DNA of 64,000 nt from the NCBI RefSeq assembly GCF_000715015.1, contig NZ_JMIW01000005.1:62001-126000 (forward strand), given 5' to 3'. Origin of the DNA: Erythrobacter longus. Its GTDB lineage: Bacteria > Pseudomonadota > Alphaproteobacteria > Sphingomonadales > Sphingomonadaceae. The translations under genes were made by a program, and so were the position numbers. Of the stretch, positions 18,652-27,779 are shown piece by piece. Positions within the stretch are counted from its first letter, which is position 1; each line of letters starts with the position of its first letter. The notes below the pieces were generated by a model. That model made no database searches. It saw only the letters and a list, made by a program, of their open reading frames with translations, and was not told where the DNA came from.

Positions 18652-19169
18652 TGGCTGACGAAAACAACACCGTCTCCGATCTCGCTGATCTTAAAGACAT
18701 CGCTGCGGATGCACCGGCTGCGGATGCGGCGGAAATCGCCCAAAACCCAGCTACGCCTCTGCGCGAGCAAGAACTCGACGCACAAGGCCGCGCCTATGCA
18801 ACTGGTCGCCGTAAAGACGCAACTGCACGCGTCTGGCTCAAGCCTGGCACCGGCAAGATTACTGTGAACGGCAAGGATCAGGAAGTGTATTTTGCACGTC
18901 CAACGCTTCGCCTCATCATCAACCAGCCTTTCGGCATCACCGATCGCACTGGCCAGTATGACATCGTCGCAACCGTTAAGGGCGGCGGCCTTTCGGGTCA
19001 GGCTGGCGCGGTGAAGCACGGTATCAGCCAAGCTCTTACCAAGTACGAGCCTGAGCTGCGCAGCACGGTGAAAGCCGCTGGCTTCCTCACCCGTGACAGC
19101 CGTGTGGTTGAGCGTAAGAAATACGGCCGCGCGAAAGCCCGTCGTAGCTTCCAGTTCAGCAAGCGCTGA
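18651..19169 (+). CDS. rpsI: Ribosomal protein uS9 with acidic N-terminal extension
   Basis: Small-subunit protein of 172 residues. The conserved S9 domain begins near residue 47 ([22 protein letters not shown]) and ends with the expected basic tail [11 protein letters not shown] that reaches the tRNA sites. The first about 45 residues are an acidic, Ala-rich extension ([16 protein letters not shown]) absent from the E. coli protein; extended S9 proteins are seen in related alphaproteobacteria. It directly follows rplM in the standard order and is closed by a strong terminator. Confidence 0.97.
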   Translation: MADENNTVSDLADLKDIAADAPAADAAEIAQNPATPLREQELDAQGRAYATGRRKDATARVWLKPGTGKITVNGKDQEVYFARPTLRLIINQPFGITDRTGQYDIVATVKGGGLSGQAGAVKHGISQALTKYEPELRSTVKAAGFLTRDSRVVERKKYGRAKARRSFQFSKR

Positions 19170-19206
19170 TATTTGGGGGCGGCCACACCGCCCTTCTCAA
19201 GATACG

Positions 19207-19245
19207 AAAAGGGGCAGCTTCCACGAGGAGGCTGCCCCTTTCTTT
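19207..19245 (+). terminator. Rho-independent terminator of rplM-rpsI
   Basis: GGGGCAGCTTCC and GGAGGCTGCCCC pair around an ACGA loop (12 bp, one wobble), followed by TTTCTTTT. It lies about 40 nt after the rpsI stop and is flanked by an A run, so it may work in both directions against the convergent small membrane-protein gene. Confidence 0.88.
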
Positions 19246-19261
19246 TGCGCTTCGCGAACAG

Positions 19262-19459
19262 TCAGCGCTGAAGCAGCATAATCCCCCAGCCAAAGCCACT
19301 CCCGCAAAGGAAGACTGGCCATGACCAGAAAAAGCGAAACCCATCAAAGGTAATCGCATAAATGGCCAATGCGCCGCCGCTTGTCCCTTGCGATCCAATT
19401 ACGAGCGCAATGCAGAGCGTCAAAAGAGAGCTCAATCCCATCGCTTTCAATAGGTCCAT
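19262..19459 (-). CDS. Small membrane protein (unknown function)
   Basis: From ATG 19459, preceded by GGAG at 8 nt, it has 65 residues with two hydrophobic segments: LSSLLTLCIALVIG near residues 9-22 and FFWSWPVFLCGSGFGWGIMLL near 43-63. The longer frame to 19516 lacks a ribosome-binding site. I recognise no family. It converges on rpsI with the terminator between them. Likely a two-pass inner-membrane protein. Confidence 0.6.
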   Translation of the reverse strand: MDLLKAMGLSSLLTLCIALVIGSQGTSGGALAIYAITFDGFRFFWSWPVFLCGSGFGWGIMLLQR

Positions 19460-19590
19460 CGAACACACTCCAACTGTTGTTACCCGCACCTTCGCGTGCG
19501 AATCCCGTGCACACACAATATCAGCGCAGGGTCGTTAAATGCGAACCTCTAAGAAAGGTTAAATTTCGCGGCGTCGAGGTAAACGTCAAG

Positions 19591-20334
19591 TTACTGAAAA
19601 CCTCTTAGTTCGACCTGTATCGGTTCGCCGCGCACGCAGGTCAGCACATTGTAGGACGGTGGAAAACCTCCACGAAGCCGGGTCGAAAGGGTGCCAGCCC
19701 CAATAACATGGGTGCTCCAACCCGAACCTGCGCGGATTTCGGAGAAGGGTTTGTGAATATGCCCGGTCAAGACCGCATCCATGCCGCCTGACGCGAGGGT
19801 CGCGATCACTTCATCCCCGCGGATTGTATCATTGGGCCCGCCTGCGACCGGCCCATGCAACGGATGGTGCGCGGTCACGATAATGTGCCGAGGGTCATCA
19901 TTATAGCGCGCCAGATCCTCACAAGTGCGTGCCTCAGATGCCTCGGTTATGTGTCCATCAGACCACGGCCACCGGTTTTGTGATCGCACTGTGGTCTTAA
20001 GCGGGATCAGCACCACATCGTCAGTTTCAAAGCGCTCTATTGCCACGGCTTTGCGCAAGGCATTGTACCGGTCATATGGCCGCTTGAAGCGCTCCCAAAG
20101 GTTATAATAAGGCATGTCATGATTGCCCGGATCAATCCAGACAGGCACATCAAACTGGCGAAACCAGTCCGCTGCCGCTCTATACTGGGACCGGGTGGCA
20201 CGCTGCGTCAGATCCCCTGTGCAAACAAGCGCATCGGGCCGCTCATCATGCACGGCCAAAGCGACTGTCTCGAGGGCAGCCCGGTTCTCGACCCCGAAAT
20301 GGACGTCGCTGATATGGAAAAGGCGTGTTGTCAT
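19591..20334 (-). CDS. Calcineurin-like metallophosphoesterase
   Basis: Protein of 247 residues from ATG 20334. All metal-binding motifs of the family appear in order: HISDVHFG near 6-13, CTGDLTQR near 38-45, DPGNHDMP near 68-75, TAHHPLHG near 152-159 and GHIHKPF near 190-196. It resembles 3',5'-cyclic-nucleotide phosphodiesterase (CpdA-like) or a phospholipid pyrophosphatase; the substrate cannot be decided from sequence. Cytosolic, single gene. The frame extends 5 codons upstream without better support. Confidence 0.88.
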   Translation of the reverse strand: MTTRLFHISDVHFGVENRAALETVALAVHDERPDALVCTGDLTQRATRSQYRAAADWFRQFDVPVWIDPGNHDMPYYNLWERFKRPYDRYNALRKAVAIERFETDDVVLIPLKTTVRSQNRWPWSDGHITEASEARTCEDLARYNDDPRHIIVTAHHPLHGPVAGGPNDTIRGDEVIATLASGGMDAVLTGHIHKPFSEIRAGSGWSTHVIGAGTLSTRLRGGFPPSYNVLTCVRGEPIQVELRGFQ

Positions 20335-20667
20335 GCCGCTAAGCCCCAAGCGCTTTCACAGCGCCCTTGCAAGCAGAAAAGATGGCGAAAAAGTTGGCCA
20401 AAAGGATGATCGATAAGCCCACATCATGTGTGACAATATGGCGAAACCCCTCGTCCTTTGAAATAGGCTGTTCGTCAGCACGCTTAAGCACTCGGTCATT
20501 TCCCACGCCCTCAATCGACGACTACAAGTGGTTTCGTCGAGCATGAAATGACGCGGGCGAAGGCTTTGGGTAACCCTTAATCACAGCACAAAAGGCGGCA
20601 TCGCCAAATTCTGGCCCGGTTCGGCCCCCTTCGAACCCAGCCTTTAGTGCTTTGATGGAGAGTAGTT
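20335..20667. other. Divergent intergenic region without a convincing gene
   Basis: This 333-nt stretch separates the leftward phosphoesterase from the rightward urcA-like gene, so it should hold two promoters. A 62-codon minus-strand frame at 20356-20544 has no family resemblance and no ribosome-binding site. No repeat or known RNA was recognised. A GGAGAG ribosome-binding site lies immediately before 20668. Confidence 0.5.
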
Positions 20668-20985
20668 ATGAAAACCCGTAATTTTGCCACAATGGCAACC
20701 GCCACCCTCGCTCTTGCAATGACGGCCAGCCCTGCTTTTGCAGGTAGCGCCGAGGTCCACACCAAGATGGTTGATTATGCCGATTTGAACCTTGCTTCCC
20801 CAGCAGGCCAGAAGCGGCTTGAGCAACGCATTGAAGCGGCCGCGCGCAGTGTGTGCAGCGTCCATGAAAACCGTATCGGTACGCGCCTTCGCTCCCCTGA
20901 GCTTGACGCCTGCCTCGCAAACGCCCGCGCCGGCGCCAAAAAGCAGGTAGCAACCATCATGTCTGACCAACGGCGCGGCGGCTAA
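20668..20985 (+). CDS. UrcA family secreted protein
   Basis: Protein of 105 residues with a clear signal peptide (MKTRNFATMATATLALAMTASPAFAG, cleavage near residue 25). The mature part carries the UrcA pattern: VDYADLNLASPAGQKRLEQRIEAAARSVCS and a second cysteine in DACLANA, probably a disulfide pair in the periplasm. The family is common in sphingomonads and other alphaproteobacteria; its role is not established. GGAGAG lies 6 nt before the ATG. A terminator follows. Confidence 0.87.
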   Translation: MKTRNFATMATATLALAMTASPAFAGSAEVHTKMVDYADLNLASPAGQKRLEQRIEAAARSVCSVHENRIGTRLRSPELDACLANARAGAKKQVATIMSDQRRGG

Positions 20986-21041
20986 CTCACGCGTTCACTC
21001 CTGCGCCCCTTATCTTACCCCGATATAGGAGCGCAAACACT

Positions 21042-21086
21042 GCGGCCCGAACCCTACTCAGTCCCGGGGTTCGGGCTGCTTCTTTT
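21042..21086 (+). terminator. Rho-independent terminator after the UrcA gene
   Basis: GCGGCCCGAACCC at 21042-21054 pairs with GGGTTCGGGCTGC at 21067-21079 (13 bp, one G-T pair), followed by TTCTTTT. It lies about 60 nt after the UrcA-family gene. Confidence 0.85.
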
Positions 21087-21212
21087 AGCTTTGCACAGCG
21101 CCGCTTTGTCGCTGCGCACCGAGCGCTTTCGGGAGCGCTTTCCAGGACGCGTATGGGCCCACTTGCAGGCCTTTTCAGCCCGACTGAACTCCTTCGACAA
21201 TCAGCGTGGCGC

Positions 21213-21986
21213 TTAACGCCCCGCCATGGCTTTCACTTTGGAAAGATAGGTCCGCCCGATCCTTAAAGCCTCACCATTTTGCAGCTCTGCTGACCACACA
21301 CCGAGCCCATCATGCCGCAGGCCCCGAATGTTATCGCGGCGCAAGATGGTCGAACGGTGGATGCGAATAAACTGCTCTGGGTCCAACCTGTCTTCAAGAC
21401 CCGCAATGGTTTGAAGCAAAAGATAAGAGCGCCCCGTTTCAGCGCTCGTCACCGGATCACCGACATGAAGGCGGACATAGTCGCGCTCTGCATCAATCTG
21501 ATGCACTTCGCTCACCGCAATGCGTAACAGTTCAGAGCGGTGCGGGACCCACAGCTCTTCGAGCCATTTGCTGGCAGGGGCTTTGCGCTCGCCCTTTCGG
21601 GCCACAGCGCGTTCAATCGCTCGGTCGAGGCGCTCCGATGAAACGGGTTTTAGAACATAATCAATCGCTTCAAGATCAAAGGCTTCGACTGCAAAATGAT
21701 CATGGGCGGTCACAAAGATCACCGCTGGCGGATTGCTGTCTTCGGCAAACTTTCGCGCGACACCAAGGCCATCAAGTTCTGGCATAGTCATGTCGAGCAG
21801 CACGAGATCAGGCTCAAGCTTTTCGGCAAGCCGCAGCGCTGCTGCCCCGTCGCTCGCCGTGCCCACGACATTTATCGCAGAAAGTTCGGCGCAGATCACC
21901 TGGATCCGCTCCACGGCCAAAGGCTCATCATCCACAATCAAAGTGCGCAGTTTGATTTGAGCGTCTTCGCTTTCAGCTTTGGCCAA
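21213..21986 (-). CDS. LytTR-type response regulator
   Basis: Protein of 257 residues: receiver domain at about 12-130 with the acidic pair VDDE and phosphoacceptor D65 (LVLLDMTMPELDG), then a LytTR DNA-binding domain at about 150-255 (LLRIAVSEVHQIDAERDYVRLHV, FIRIHRSTILRRDNI). It lies 18 nt downstream of its histidine kinase partner in the same operon. Such pairs often control envelope or autolysis-type functions; the targets here are unknown. Confidence 0.93.
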   Translation of the reverse strand: MAKAESEDAQIKLRTLIVDDEPLAVERIQVICAELSAINVVGTASDGAAALRLAEKLEPDLVLLDMTMPELDGLGVARKFAEDSNPPAVIFVTAHDHFAVEAFDLEAIDYVLKPVSSERLDRAIERAVARKGERKAPASKWLEELWVPHRSELLRIAVSEVHQIDAERDYVRLHVGDPVTSAETGRSYLLLQTIAGLEDRLDPEQFIRIHRSTILRRDNIRGLRHDGLGVWSAELQNGEALRIGRTYLSKVKAMAGR

Positions 21987-22004
21987 GAATCACCTCTTAT
22001 CTAA

Positions 22005-23264
22005 CTAGTCTCGGGGTTTGAAATCTCTGGGTTTAGAGAGCGGGATTCGAATTTCCGTTCTGTATCCGCCTGGAACCGGGGTGGAGGTAAAGGCAATATC
22101 GGAACCAAAGCGCGCTTCGAGCCGGTCGCTTACATTGGCAAGGCCAATACCAAAGCCATGCGGCGCGCCTTCTGGTATGCCGGGGCCATCATCGCTGATC
22201 GTGATGACCAGCCGGTCAAATTCCTCATGCGCAGCCACGGTCACGGTCACCGGCCGCGTCACAGCAGAGACAGCATATTTGACCGAGTTTTCAACCAGCG
22301 GCTGAAGGATCATGCCGGGGACCCGCGCCTCTTCAAGGCTCTCAGGAAGGTTGAACACAGGTTTCAACCTTTCGGGAAACCTCACCGCTTCGATGTCGAG
22401 ATAAAGCTTTTGGAGGTCGAATTCGTCTTTGAGTGTCACATCGCTGGTCGGCTCATCAGCCAGACTGTGGCGATAGAACCGGCTCATCGTCTGGATCATG
22501 CGCTCGGCCTGTTCTGCTTTGCCGGTCATCACCAAAGCGGACAGGGAATTGAGCGTGTTAAAGAGAAAATGCGGGTTCACCTGATAGCGCAAGGACCTGA
22601 GCTCCGCCGCTTTTGCTGCGGAGCGAAATTGTTGTTCACGCCGTTCAGCCACGCGCGCCTTTGTACCCGCAAGCAGCGCAAAATAGGTCGATGACCACGC
22701 AAGCAAAAGGAAATATCGACCAAGCGCAATTTCCAGAACCGAACGCCACGTGCTCCCGGCCTGTTCAGCCTCTACGATGATAAGGCTCTCAGATTGTTCA
22801 AAGGTGCTGGACCCGTCTGGTCCTGGCGCTGGAACGGTCACACCTTCGGGAAGGTCAAAAATCAGATTGCCTTCACCATCGAAGCGAAACCCGCGCTCTT
22901 CGGCGAATTTGGCCTGCAACTCGGTCTGTATGTCTTCGAAAACGAAGTGGTTGATTTGGCCAATCGCGCCCGCAACGGGGATAGCAAACAGGCTCGCGGC
23001 GAAGATTTTGATCCATAGAGAAAACCGGTCGACGAGGCGCAAAAGCGCCCACAAAACGAAAGTGAGCCCAATCGCTGCGAGGGTTACGAGAAACCTGCGC
23101 GCAGCCATCTCCACCTGCATGTCCAATTCAAAGACATAGGTACGAAGGGTAATAAGGAGGAAATACGCCCCCCAAAGCAATACGGCCGACAGCAATACCG
23201 TGCGAAACGGTACGCTTGCCGAGCCCTTTTTGACGGGCGTTTCGGGAGTGCGGCTTAAATCCAT
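22005..23264 (-). CDS. LytS/YesM-type sensor histidine kinase
   Basis: From ATG 23264 it has 419 residues. Two to three hydrophobic segments occur in the first 110 residues and one near 178-200, enclosing a periplasmic or loop region of about 80 residues. The His_kinase domain has the phosphoacceptor in QVNPHFLFNTLNSL (about H232). The ATPase domain follows with ENSVKYA and SDDGPGIPEG, then GFGIGLANVSDRLEARFG. It signals to the LytTR regulator 18 nt downstream. The longer frame to 23321 lacks added support. The stimulus is unknown. Confidence 0.92.
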   Translation of the reverse strand: MDLSRTPETPVKKGSASVPFRTVLLSAVLLWGAYFLLITLRTYVFELDMQVEMAARRFLVTLAAIGLTFVLWALLRLVDRFSLWIKIFAASLFAIPVAGAIGQINHFVFEDIQTELQAKFAEERGFRFDGEGNLIFDLPEGVTVPAPGPDGSSTFEQSESLIIVEAEQAGSTWRSVLEIALGRYFLLLAWSSTYFALLAGTKARVAERREQQFRSAAKAAELRSLRYQVNPHFLFNTLNSLSALVMTGKAEQAERMIQTMSRFYRHSLADEPTSDVTLKDEFDLQKLYLDIEAVRFPERLKPVFNLPESLEEARVPGMILQPLVENSVKYAVSAVTRPVTVTVAAHEEFDRLVITISDDGPGIPEGAPHGFGIGLANVSDRLEARFGSDIAFTSTPVPGGYRTEIRIPLSKPRDFKPRD

Positions 23265-23357
23265 ACTGAAAGGCCGAGATAGCGCTTTACAAGCCAAAGC
23301 GCCAACCGGTCGTCGGCGCAAAAGCTCTTTTCGTCGATTGGGATCGACCCTGAACGA

Positions 23358-23404
23358 GCCCAGTCTTCAACAAGGCCAGTCTTCAACAAGTCCAGTCTTC
23401 ATCC
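23358..23404. repeat. Short tandem repeat between kinase and fumC
   Basis: The word cagtcttcaacaag is repeated about three times with a 16-nt period (third copy diverged to cagtcttcatccag). It is non-coding, between the histidine kinase start and the fumC stop. Probably a slippage product, with no function evident. Confidence 0.55.
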
Positions 23405-23426
23405 AGCCCGGCCTTGCACATTGGCG

Positions 23427-24902
23427 TCAAGCGCGCGGCTTGATCATATCGGCTGGCACCACCCACTGCGCAAACTGTTCTTCGGTAAGAAGGCCAAGCT
23501 CAAGCGCGGCTTCTTTCAACGTCGTTCCATCGCCATGCGCTTTCTTCGCGATTTTTGCGGCGTTGTCGTAGCCGATGTGCGGGTTCAGTGCTGTGACAAG
23601 CATCAGGCTTTCATTCATCAGCTGGTCGATGCGGGCGGTGTTCGCCTCAATCCCGACAACGCAGTTGTCGGCAAAGCTGCGTGAGGCATCCGACAGAAGG
23701 CGCACGGATTGCAGGACATTGTAGATCATCACCGGCTTGAAGACGTTGAGCTCAAGGTGCCCGTGAGAGCCTGCAACGCTGACGGTGGTGGCATTGCCCA
23801 TAACCTGCGCGCACACCATAGTCAGCGCCTCGCACTGCGTTGGATTGACCTTGCCCGGCATGATCGAGGAGCCCGGCTCATTGGCAGGTAGCGCAATTTC
23901 ACCCAGACCCGAACGCGGGCCAGAACCAAGCAGGCGGATATCGTTGGCAACCTTCATCAAGCTAACGGCGGTGGAGTTCAGCGCGCCTGCCAGTTCGACC
24001 AAGGCATCATGCGCGGCGAGTGCTTCAAACTTGTTGGGAGCCGTTACGAACGCATGGCCGGTGATGTTCGCCACTTGCGCTGCAAATTTCTCTGCAAAGC
24101 CTGCTTTGGAATTGATGCCGGTCCCCACAGCCGTACCGCCCTGCGCAAGTTCAAGCACGCGGGGGAGCGCGTTTTCAATCCGCGCAATCGAATATTCAAC
24201 CTGCTTGGCATAGCCCGAAAACTCCTGACCCAGGGTCAGAGGCGTTGCGTCTTGCAAGTGAGTGCGGCCAATCTTCACAATGTCCGCGTATTCTTTCGCC
24301 TTGGCATCCAATGCGCCGTGAAGGTGCCCAAGCGCAGGGATAAGCTGCTCAATCGTCTCACAGCCAGCAGCAATGTGCATTGCGGTTGGGAAGGTGTCGT
24401 TTGAGCTTTGCCCCATGTTGCAATGATCGTTGGGGTGAACCGGCTCCTTACCACCATGAACGCCGGTCAGGATCTGATTCGCGCGGCTCGCGATGACTTC
24501 GTTCGCGTTCATATTGGACTGTGTGCCCGAACCCGTCTGCCAAACACTCAAAGGAAACTGATCGGCAAGCGTGCCATCAATCACTTCGCCCGCTGCTGCG
24601 ACAATGGCATTGCCGATCTCTTCAGAAAGCACGCCCAATTCCATATTGGCCTTCGCGCTTGATTGCTTTTGAATACCCAGCGCCTTTACCAGCGGAGCGG
24701 GCATCGTCTCTGTACCAATCGCAAAATTATACAGGCTGCGCTGTGACTGCGCGCCCCAGTGAGCATCGATGGGAACGGCCACTTCGCCAAGAGAATCCGT
24801 TTCGATCCGCACATCGCCGGTCGCACCGAAGATCGCACCATCGTTGTGCACTTGACGCGAATCTTTTCCATCAGCGCCACCTGTTTGCTTCATGTCACTC
24901 AT
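23427..24902 (-). CDS. fumC: FumC, class II fumarate hydratase
   Basis: Iron-independent fumarase of 491 residues that converts fumarate to malate in the TCA cycle. The superfamily signature [15 protein letters not shown] is at about 345-359, and earlier family words are [14 protein letters not shown] and [23 protein letters not shown]. The first ~30 residues ([17 protein letters not shown]) form a hydrophilic extension not found in E. coli FumC, so the true start may be internal, although no better ATG is near. A class II enzyme avoids the labile Fe-S cluster of class I. Confidence 0.95.
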   Translation of the reverse strand: MSDMKQTGGADGKDSRQVHNDGAIFGATGDVRIETDSLGEVAVPIDAHWGAQSQRSLYNFAIGTETMPAPLVKALGIQKQSSAKANMELGVLSEEIGNAIVAAAGEVIDGTLADQFPLSVWQTGSGTQSNMNANEVIASRANQILTGVHGGKEPVHPNDHCNMGQSSNDTFPTAMHIAAGCETIEQLIPALGHLHGALDAKAKEYADIVKIGRTHLQDATPLTLGQEFSGYAKQVEYSIARIENALPRVLELAQGGTAVGTGINSKAGFAEKFAAQVANITGHAFVTAPNKFEALAAHDALVELAGALNSTAVSLMKVANDIRLLGSGPRSGLGEIALPANEPGSSIMPGKVNPTQCEALTMVCAQVMGNATTVSVAGSHGHLELNVFKPVMIYNVLQSVRLLSDASRSFADNCVVGIEANTARIDQLMNESLMLVTALNPHIGYDNAAKIAKKAHGDGTTLKEAALELGLLTEEQFAQWVVPADMIKPRA

Positions 24903-25088
24903 CGAAACTCTCCATTCTTCGGTCGAACCGGGATTCCTGTGTTACTTTGTGCCCCATATGACGCCTGACGGTGACAGGTCAAAGGGAAGCTCACGCAAGT
25001 TTACCTAATGGCTTGGAAGTCTTGGCTCCGAGAGCTAAGTAGGGTTGACGAGCTGTGTTATGAGCATAATACAGCGCTTGGAAAAAAT

Positions 25089-25703
25089 ATGAGCGATACC
25101 ACCATGTCAGTGACCAAGAGCGCCAATAGCGAAACCGCGCGTAAAGCCATGATCGACAGCCAGCTTCGCACCAGCGGCGTGAACGAGGAATTTGTCCTTG
25201 GCCGTATGAACTCTGTCCCGCGCGAAGCATTTTTGCCAGAGGACAAGGCCAGCCTTGCCTATATCGACCGCTCGGTATCCATTGGGCCCGATGCACATCT
25301 TGCCTCGCCATTGTTTTACGGAAAACTCTTGCTTGAAGCAGCGCCCATGCCCTCTGACCGCGTGCTTATCGTTGAGGGCGGCACCGGCTACCTCGCTGAG
25401 CTTGTGCGCCCGCTTGTGGCAGATGTGACCGTTGTGGCTGCCAAGGATGCGGCCGAGGGTTCTGCGATCAAAGGCACCTATTCCATGATCCTGATCGACG
25501 GTGCGATTGAGGCGCTGACCCAAGGTTTAAGCGATGCTCTCGAGGAAGAGGGCACAATTGTCTCCGGCTTGCTCTTGCGCGGCGTCACCCGCCTTGCATC
25601 TGGCCGCAAGGTCGTTGGCCACCTCTCGCTTGAGCCTGTCGCTGACATCGGAATTCCGCTGCTCCACGCCTTTGACCAGCCCAGAGAATGGACCTTTTCG
25701 TGA
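25089..25703 (+). CDS. Protein-L-isoaspartate O-methyltransferase-like protein, possibly degenerate
   Basis: From ATG 25089 it has 204 residues. The N-terminal part keeps the family pattern: RKAMIDSQLRTSGVNEEFVLGRMNSVPREAFLPEDKASLAYIDRSVSIG and the LASPLF segment. The SAM-binding loop is weak: the usual EIGTGSGY is VEGGTGYL here, and the following core is short. It may therefore be non-catalytic or a divergent methyltransferase. Its stop overlaps the TolC-like gene (GTGA), an arrangement seen in other alphaproteobacteria and suggesting a linked role. Confidence 0.8.
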   Translation: MSDTTMSVTKSANSETARKAMIDSQLRTSGVNEEFVLGRMNSVPREAFLPEDKASLAYIDRSVSIGPDAHLASPLFYGKLLLEAAPMPSDRVLIVEGGTGYLAELVRPLVADVTVVAAKDAAEGSAIKGTYSMILIDGAIEALTQGLSDALEEEGTIVSGLLLRGVTRLASGRKVVGHLSLEPVADIGIPLLHAFDQPREWTFS

Positions 25704-27190
25704 CAATCAAACCTTGCTCCTATCGGGCTTTTAAGCTTGCCTCCTGCACAAGCGTTGCTGCCCTTTTGATGGGGGCAAGCGTCGCTCAGGCGGACACTTT
25801 GCGCGATGCGCTGGTTTCGGTTTACAACACCAATCCAACCCTAGAAGGCGCACGCGCCACGCAGCGTGCTGAGGACGAGAACGTCCCGATCCAGCGTGCG
25901 CCGGGCTTACCGAGTGTGAACGTAACAGCCACTCATATCGAGTTTATCCAGCAGTCTGCGAACGCCTTTACCGCACCAGAGCGTAACCTGGGCGTCAATG
26001 CACAGCTTCAAGTGCCGATCTATTCGGGCGGCGCTGTGCGCAACGGTATTCGCGCTGCAGAAGAGCGGGTTGCAGCAGGTCAAGCGACTTTGCGCGCCAC
26101 GGAAAGCTCCGTTTTCAGCCAAGCCGTTGCCGCCTACATGGATGTGCTTCGTACACAGGCGCTGGCACAGCTTGCGGCCAATCAGGCCGAAGTGCTCGAA
26201 GTGACGTTTCAATCGACAAGCGACCGGTTTGAAATTGGCGACCTTACCCGCACCGATGTGGCACAGGCAGGCTCTCGCCTTGCGGTCGCTCAAGGGGACC
26301 TGCGGACCGCCTACGCCAATCTCGTGACCGCGCGTGAGACATATATTCAGCTGGTGGGCCGTGCGCCCGACAACCTCGAAGCGCCGCCCCCTCTTCCAGG
26401 TCTTCCTGAAACAGTCGGCTTGGCAGTCGTAACAGCGCTTGAAAACAACCCTGATGTGATCGCTGCCAAGGAGCGCGCAGTGGCAGCAGGGTATGACACC
26501 GAAGTTGCCGGCGCAGGACGCCTCCCGACAATCGGCCTGTTTGCCAATGGCGATTACAGTGATTTCTTCGGCACGCTGGGCGGGCCCGTTGCCGCAGAGT
26601 TCGCACAGAGTGAGAAGACAGCCAACGCCGGAGTGCGGCTCACCATTCCGATTTTCCAAGGTGGTCTGACCGCCGCGCGCCAACGTCAGGCGGGCGCGCG
26701 CGAAAGTGCGGCTTTGGAGCAAGTCATTGCCACTGAGCGCAGCGTCATCCAACAGACCCGCTCGGCCTATGCAAGCTGGCAAGCGTCCAACGCCGTGATT
26801 GAAAGCTCCATAGCCGCCGTCGAAGCCGCTGAAGTCAGTCTCGAAGGCGTGCGCGCAGAAAATTCCATCGGCAATCGTACGATTATCGATGTTCTCAACG
26901 CTGAGCAGGAATTGCTCCTTGCGCGCGCCAACCTCGTGACGGCAAGGCGCAATGCCTATGTCGCAGGCTTCACCTTGCTTGCCGCCATGGGCCGCGCAGA
27001 AGCACGCGATCTCAACCTTGATACTGGCGGGCCGCTCTACGATCCTCAGGTCAATTACGAACGCGTGCGAGGCAAGCTTTGGGATTGGGATCGCGATCCT
27101 GAACCCGAACCAAAATCGACGAGAACCGTTGACATTGAGGCCGCTGAGGCTTTCATAGGCCCCGTATTGGAACCTCGCGAAACGCCTTAA
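25700..27190 (+). CDS. TolC-family outer-membrane efflux/secretion channel
   Basis: Outer-membrane channel that works with an inner-membrane pump or type I secretion system. From GTG 25700, which shares GTGA with the preceding stop, it has 496 residues; an ATG at 25688 is the alternative. A signal peptide ends near ASVAQA-D around residue 32. Two long-helix repeats typical of TolC follow (SVYNTNPTLEGARA, and a second near ALENNPDVIAAKERAVAAGYDTE), and the C-terminus is charged and proline-rich. No pump genes are adjacent, so it may serve several systems. Confidence 0.9.
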   Translation: MTIKPCSYRAFKLASCTSVAALLMGASVAQADTLRDALVSVYNTNPTLEGARATQRAEDENVPIQRAPGLPSVNVTATHIEFIQQSANAFTAPERNLGVNAQLQVPIYSGGAVRNGIRAAEERVAAGQATLRATESSVFSQAVAAYMDVLRTQALAQLAANQAEVLEVTFQSTSDRFEIGDLTRTDVAQAGSRLAVAQGDLRTAYANLVTARETYIQLVGRAPDNLEAPPPLPGLPETVGLAVVTALENNPDVIAAKERAVAAGYDTEVAGAGRLPTIGLFANGDYSDFFGTLGGPVAAEFAQSEKTANAGVRLTIPIFQGGLTAARQRQAGARESAALEQVIATERSVIQQTRSAYASWQASNAVIESSIAAVEAAEVSLEGVRAENSIGNRTIIDVLNAEQELLLARANLVTARRNAYVAGFTLLAAMGRAEARDLNLDTGGPLYDPQVNYERVRGKLWDWDRDPEPEPKSTRTVDIEAAEAFIGPVLEPRETP

Positions 27191-27231
27191 ACCGCGATTC
27201 GTAATGGTTAATGTGGAATTGGGGAATTTCC

Positions 27232-27720
27232 TTGAGCAAGAACGGCGAACCTTCGGTCGAAGAGATATTGGAATCGATCAAGAACGTAATGGAGCGCGAC
27301 AGTCGCGCATCCGCTGCTGATGCCAAACGCCGCAACCGCACCGAGGGTAATGATCTCGCCGCCAGCCGTTCAAACGAGGAAGCGGGCAAGGCATCTGAGG
27401 ATGAAATCCTCGATCTGAGTGAGCTTGAACTCTCAAATGTGGTCGACTTTGAAGCAAATGATGATGACAGCGCAGAGTACGCACCGTTGATCGGCGAACA
27501 GACACGCGGCGCTATGCAGGAAAACCTCGCGGCGCTCGCAATGCTCGCCGAACCCGGTGCAAAACCGCAAATCGTGCGGTCAGGTGAGACCTCTCTTGAG
27601 GGGCTTGCGCGTGAATTGATGCGCCCGATGCTTGCAGAATGGCTCGACAAGAATCTGCCTGGTATGGTTGAGAAAATGGTGCAGGCCGAAATCGCCCGCA
27701 TCGCTGGAAAGCGCAGCTAA
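27232..27720 (+). CDS. DUF2497 (PopZ-like) polar-organising protein
   Basis: From a TTG at 27232, preceded by TGGGGAA, it has 162 residues and begins MSKNGEPSVEEILESIKNVM. An ATG at 27211 lacks a ribosome-binding site. The N-terminal helix, the acidic disordered middle (about 20-100) and the C-terminal motif LARELMRPMLAEWLDKNLPGMVEKMVQAEIARI match DUF2497. This family includes PopZ, which in Caulobacter anchors ParB-parS at the cell pole. It may thus link to the ParB and parS sites about 18 kb away. That role is by family analogy only. Confidence 0.82.
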   Translation: MSKNGEPSVEEILESIKNVMERDSRASAADAKRRNRTEGNDLAASRSNEEAGKASEDEILDLSELELSNVVDFEANDDDSAEYAPLIGEQTRGAMQENLAALAMLAEPGAKPQIVRSGETSLEGLARELMRPMLAEWLDKNLPGMVEKMVQAEIARIAGKRS

Positions 27721-27779
27721 AAACCCAATAACTCTGGTTTCGCTGGAAACCTTCTGGTGTTGGGGTTAGCGTTGGCAAC

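Noticed and set aside
20356..20544. 62-codon minus-strand frame between the phosphoesterase and UrcA genes
   Set aside because: No ribosome-binding site and no recognisable protein pattern.
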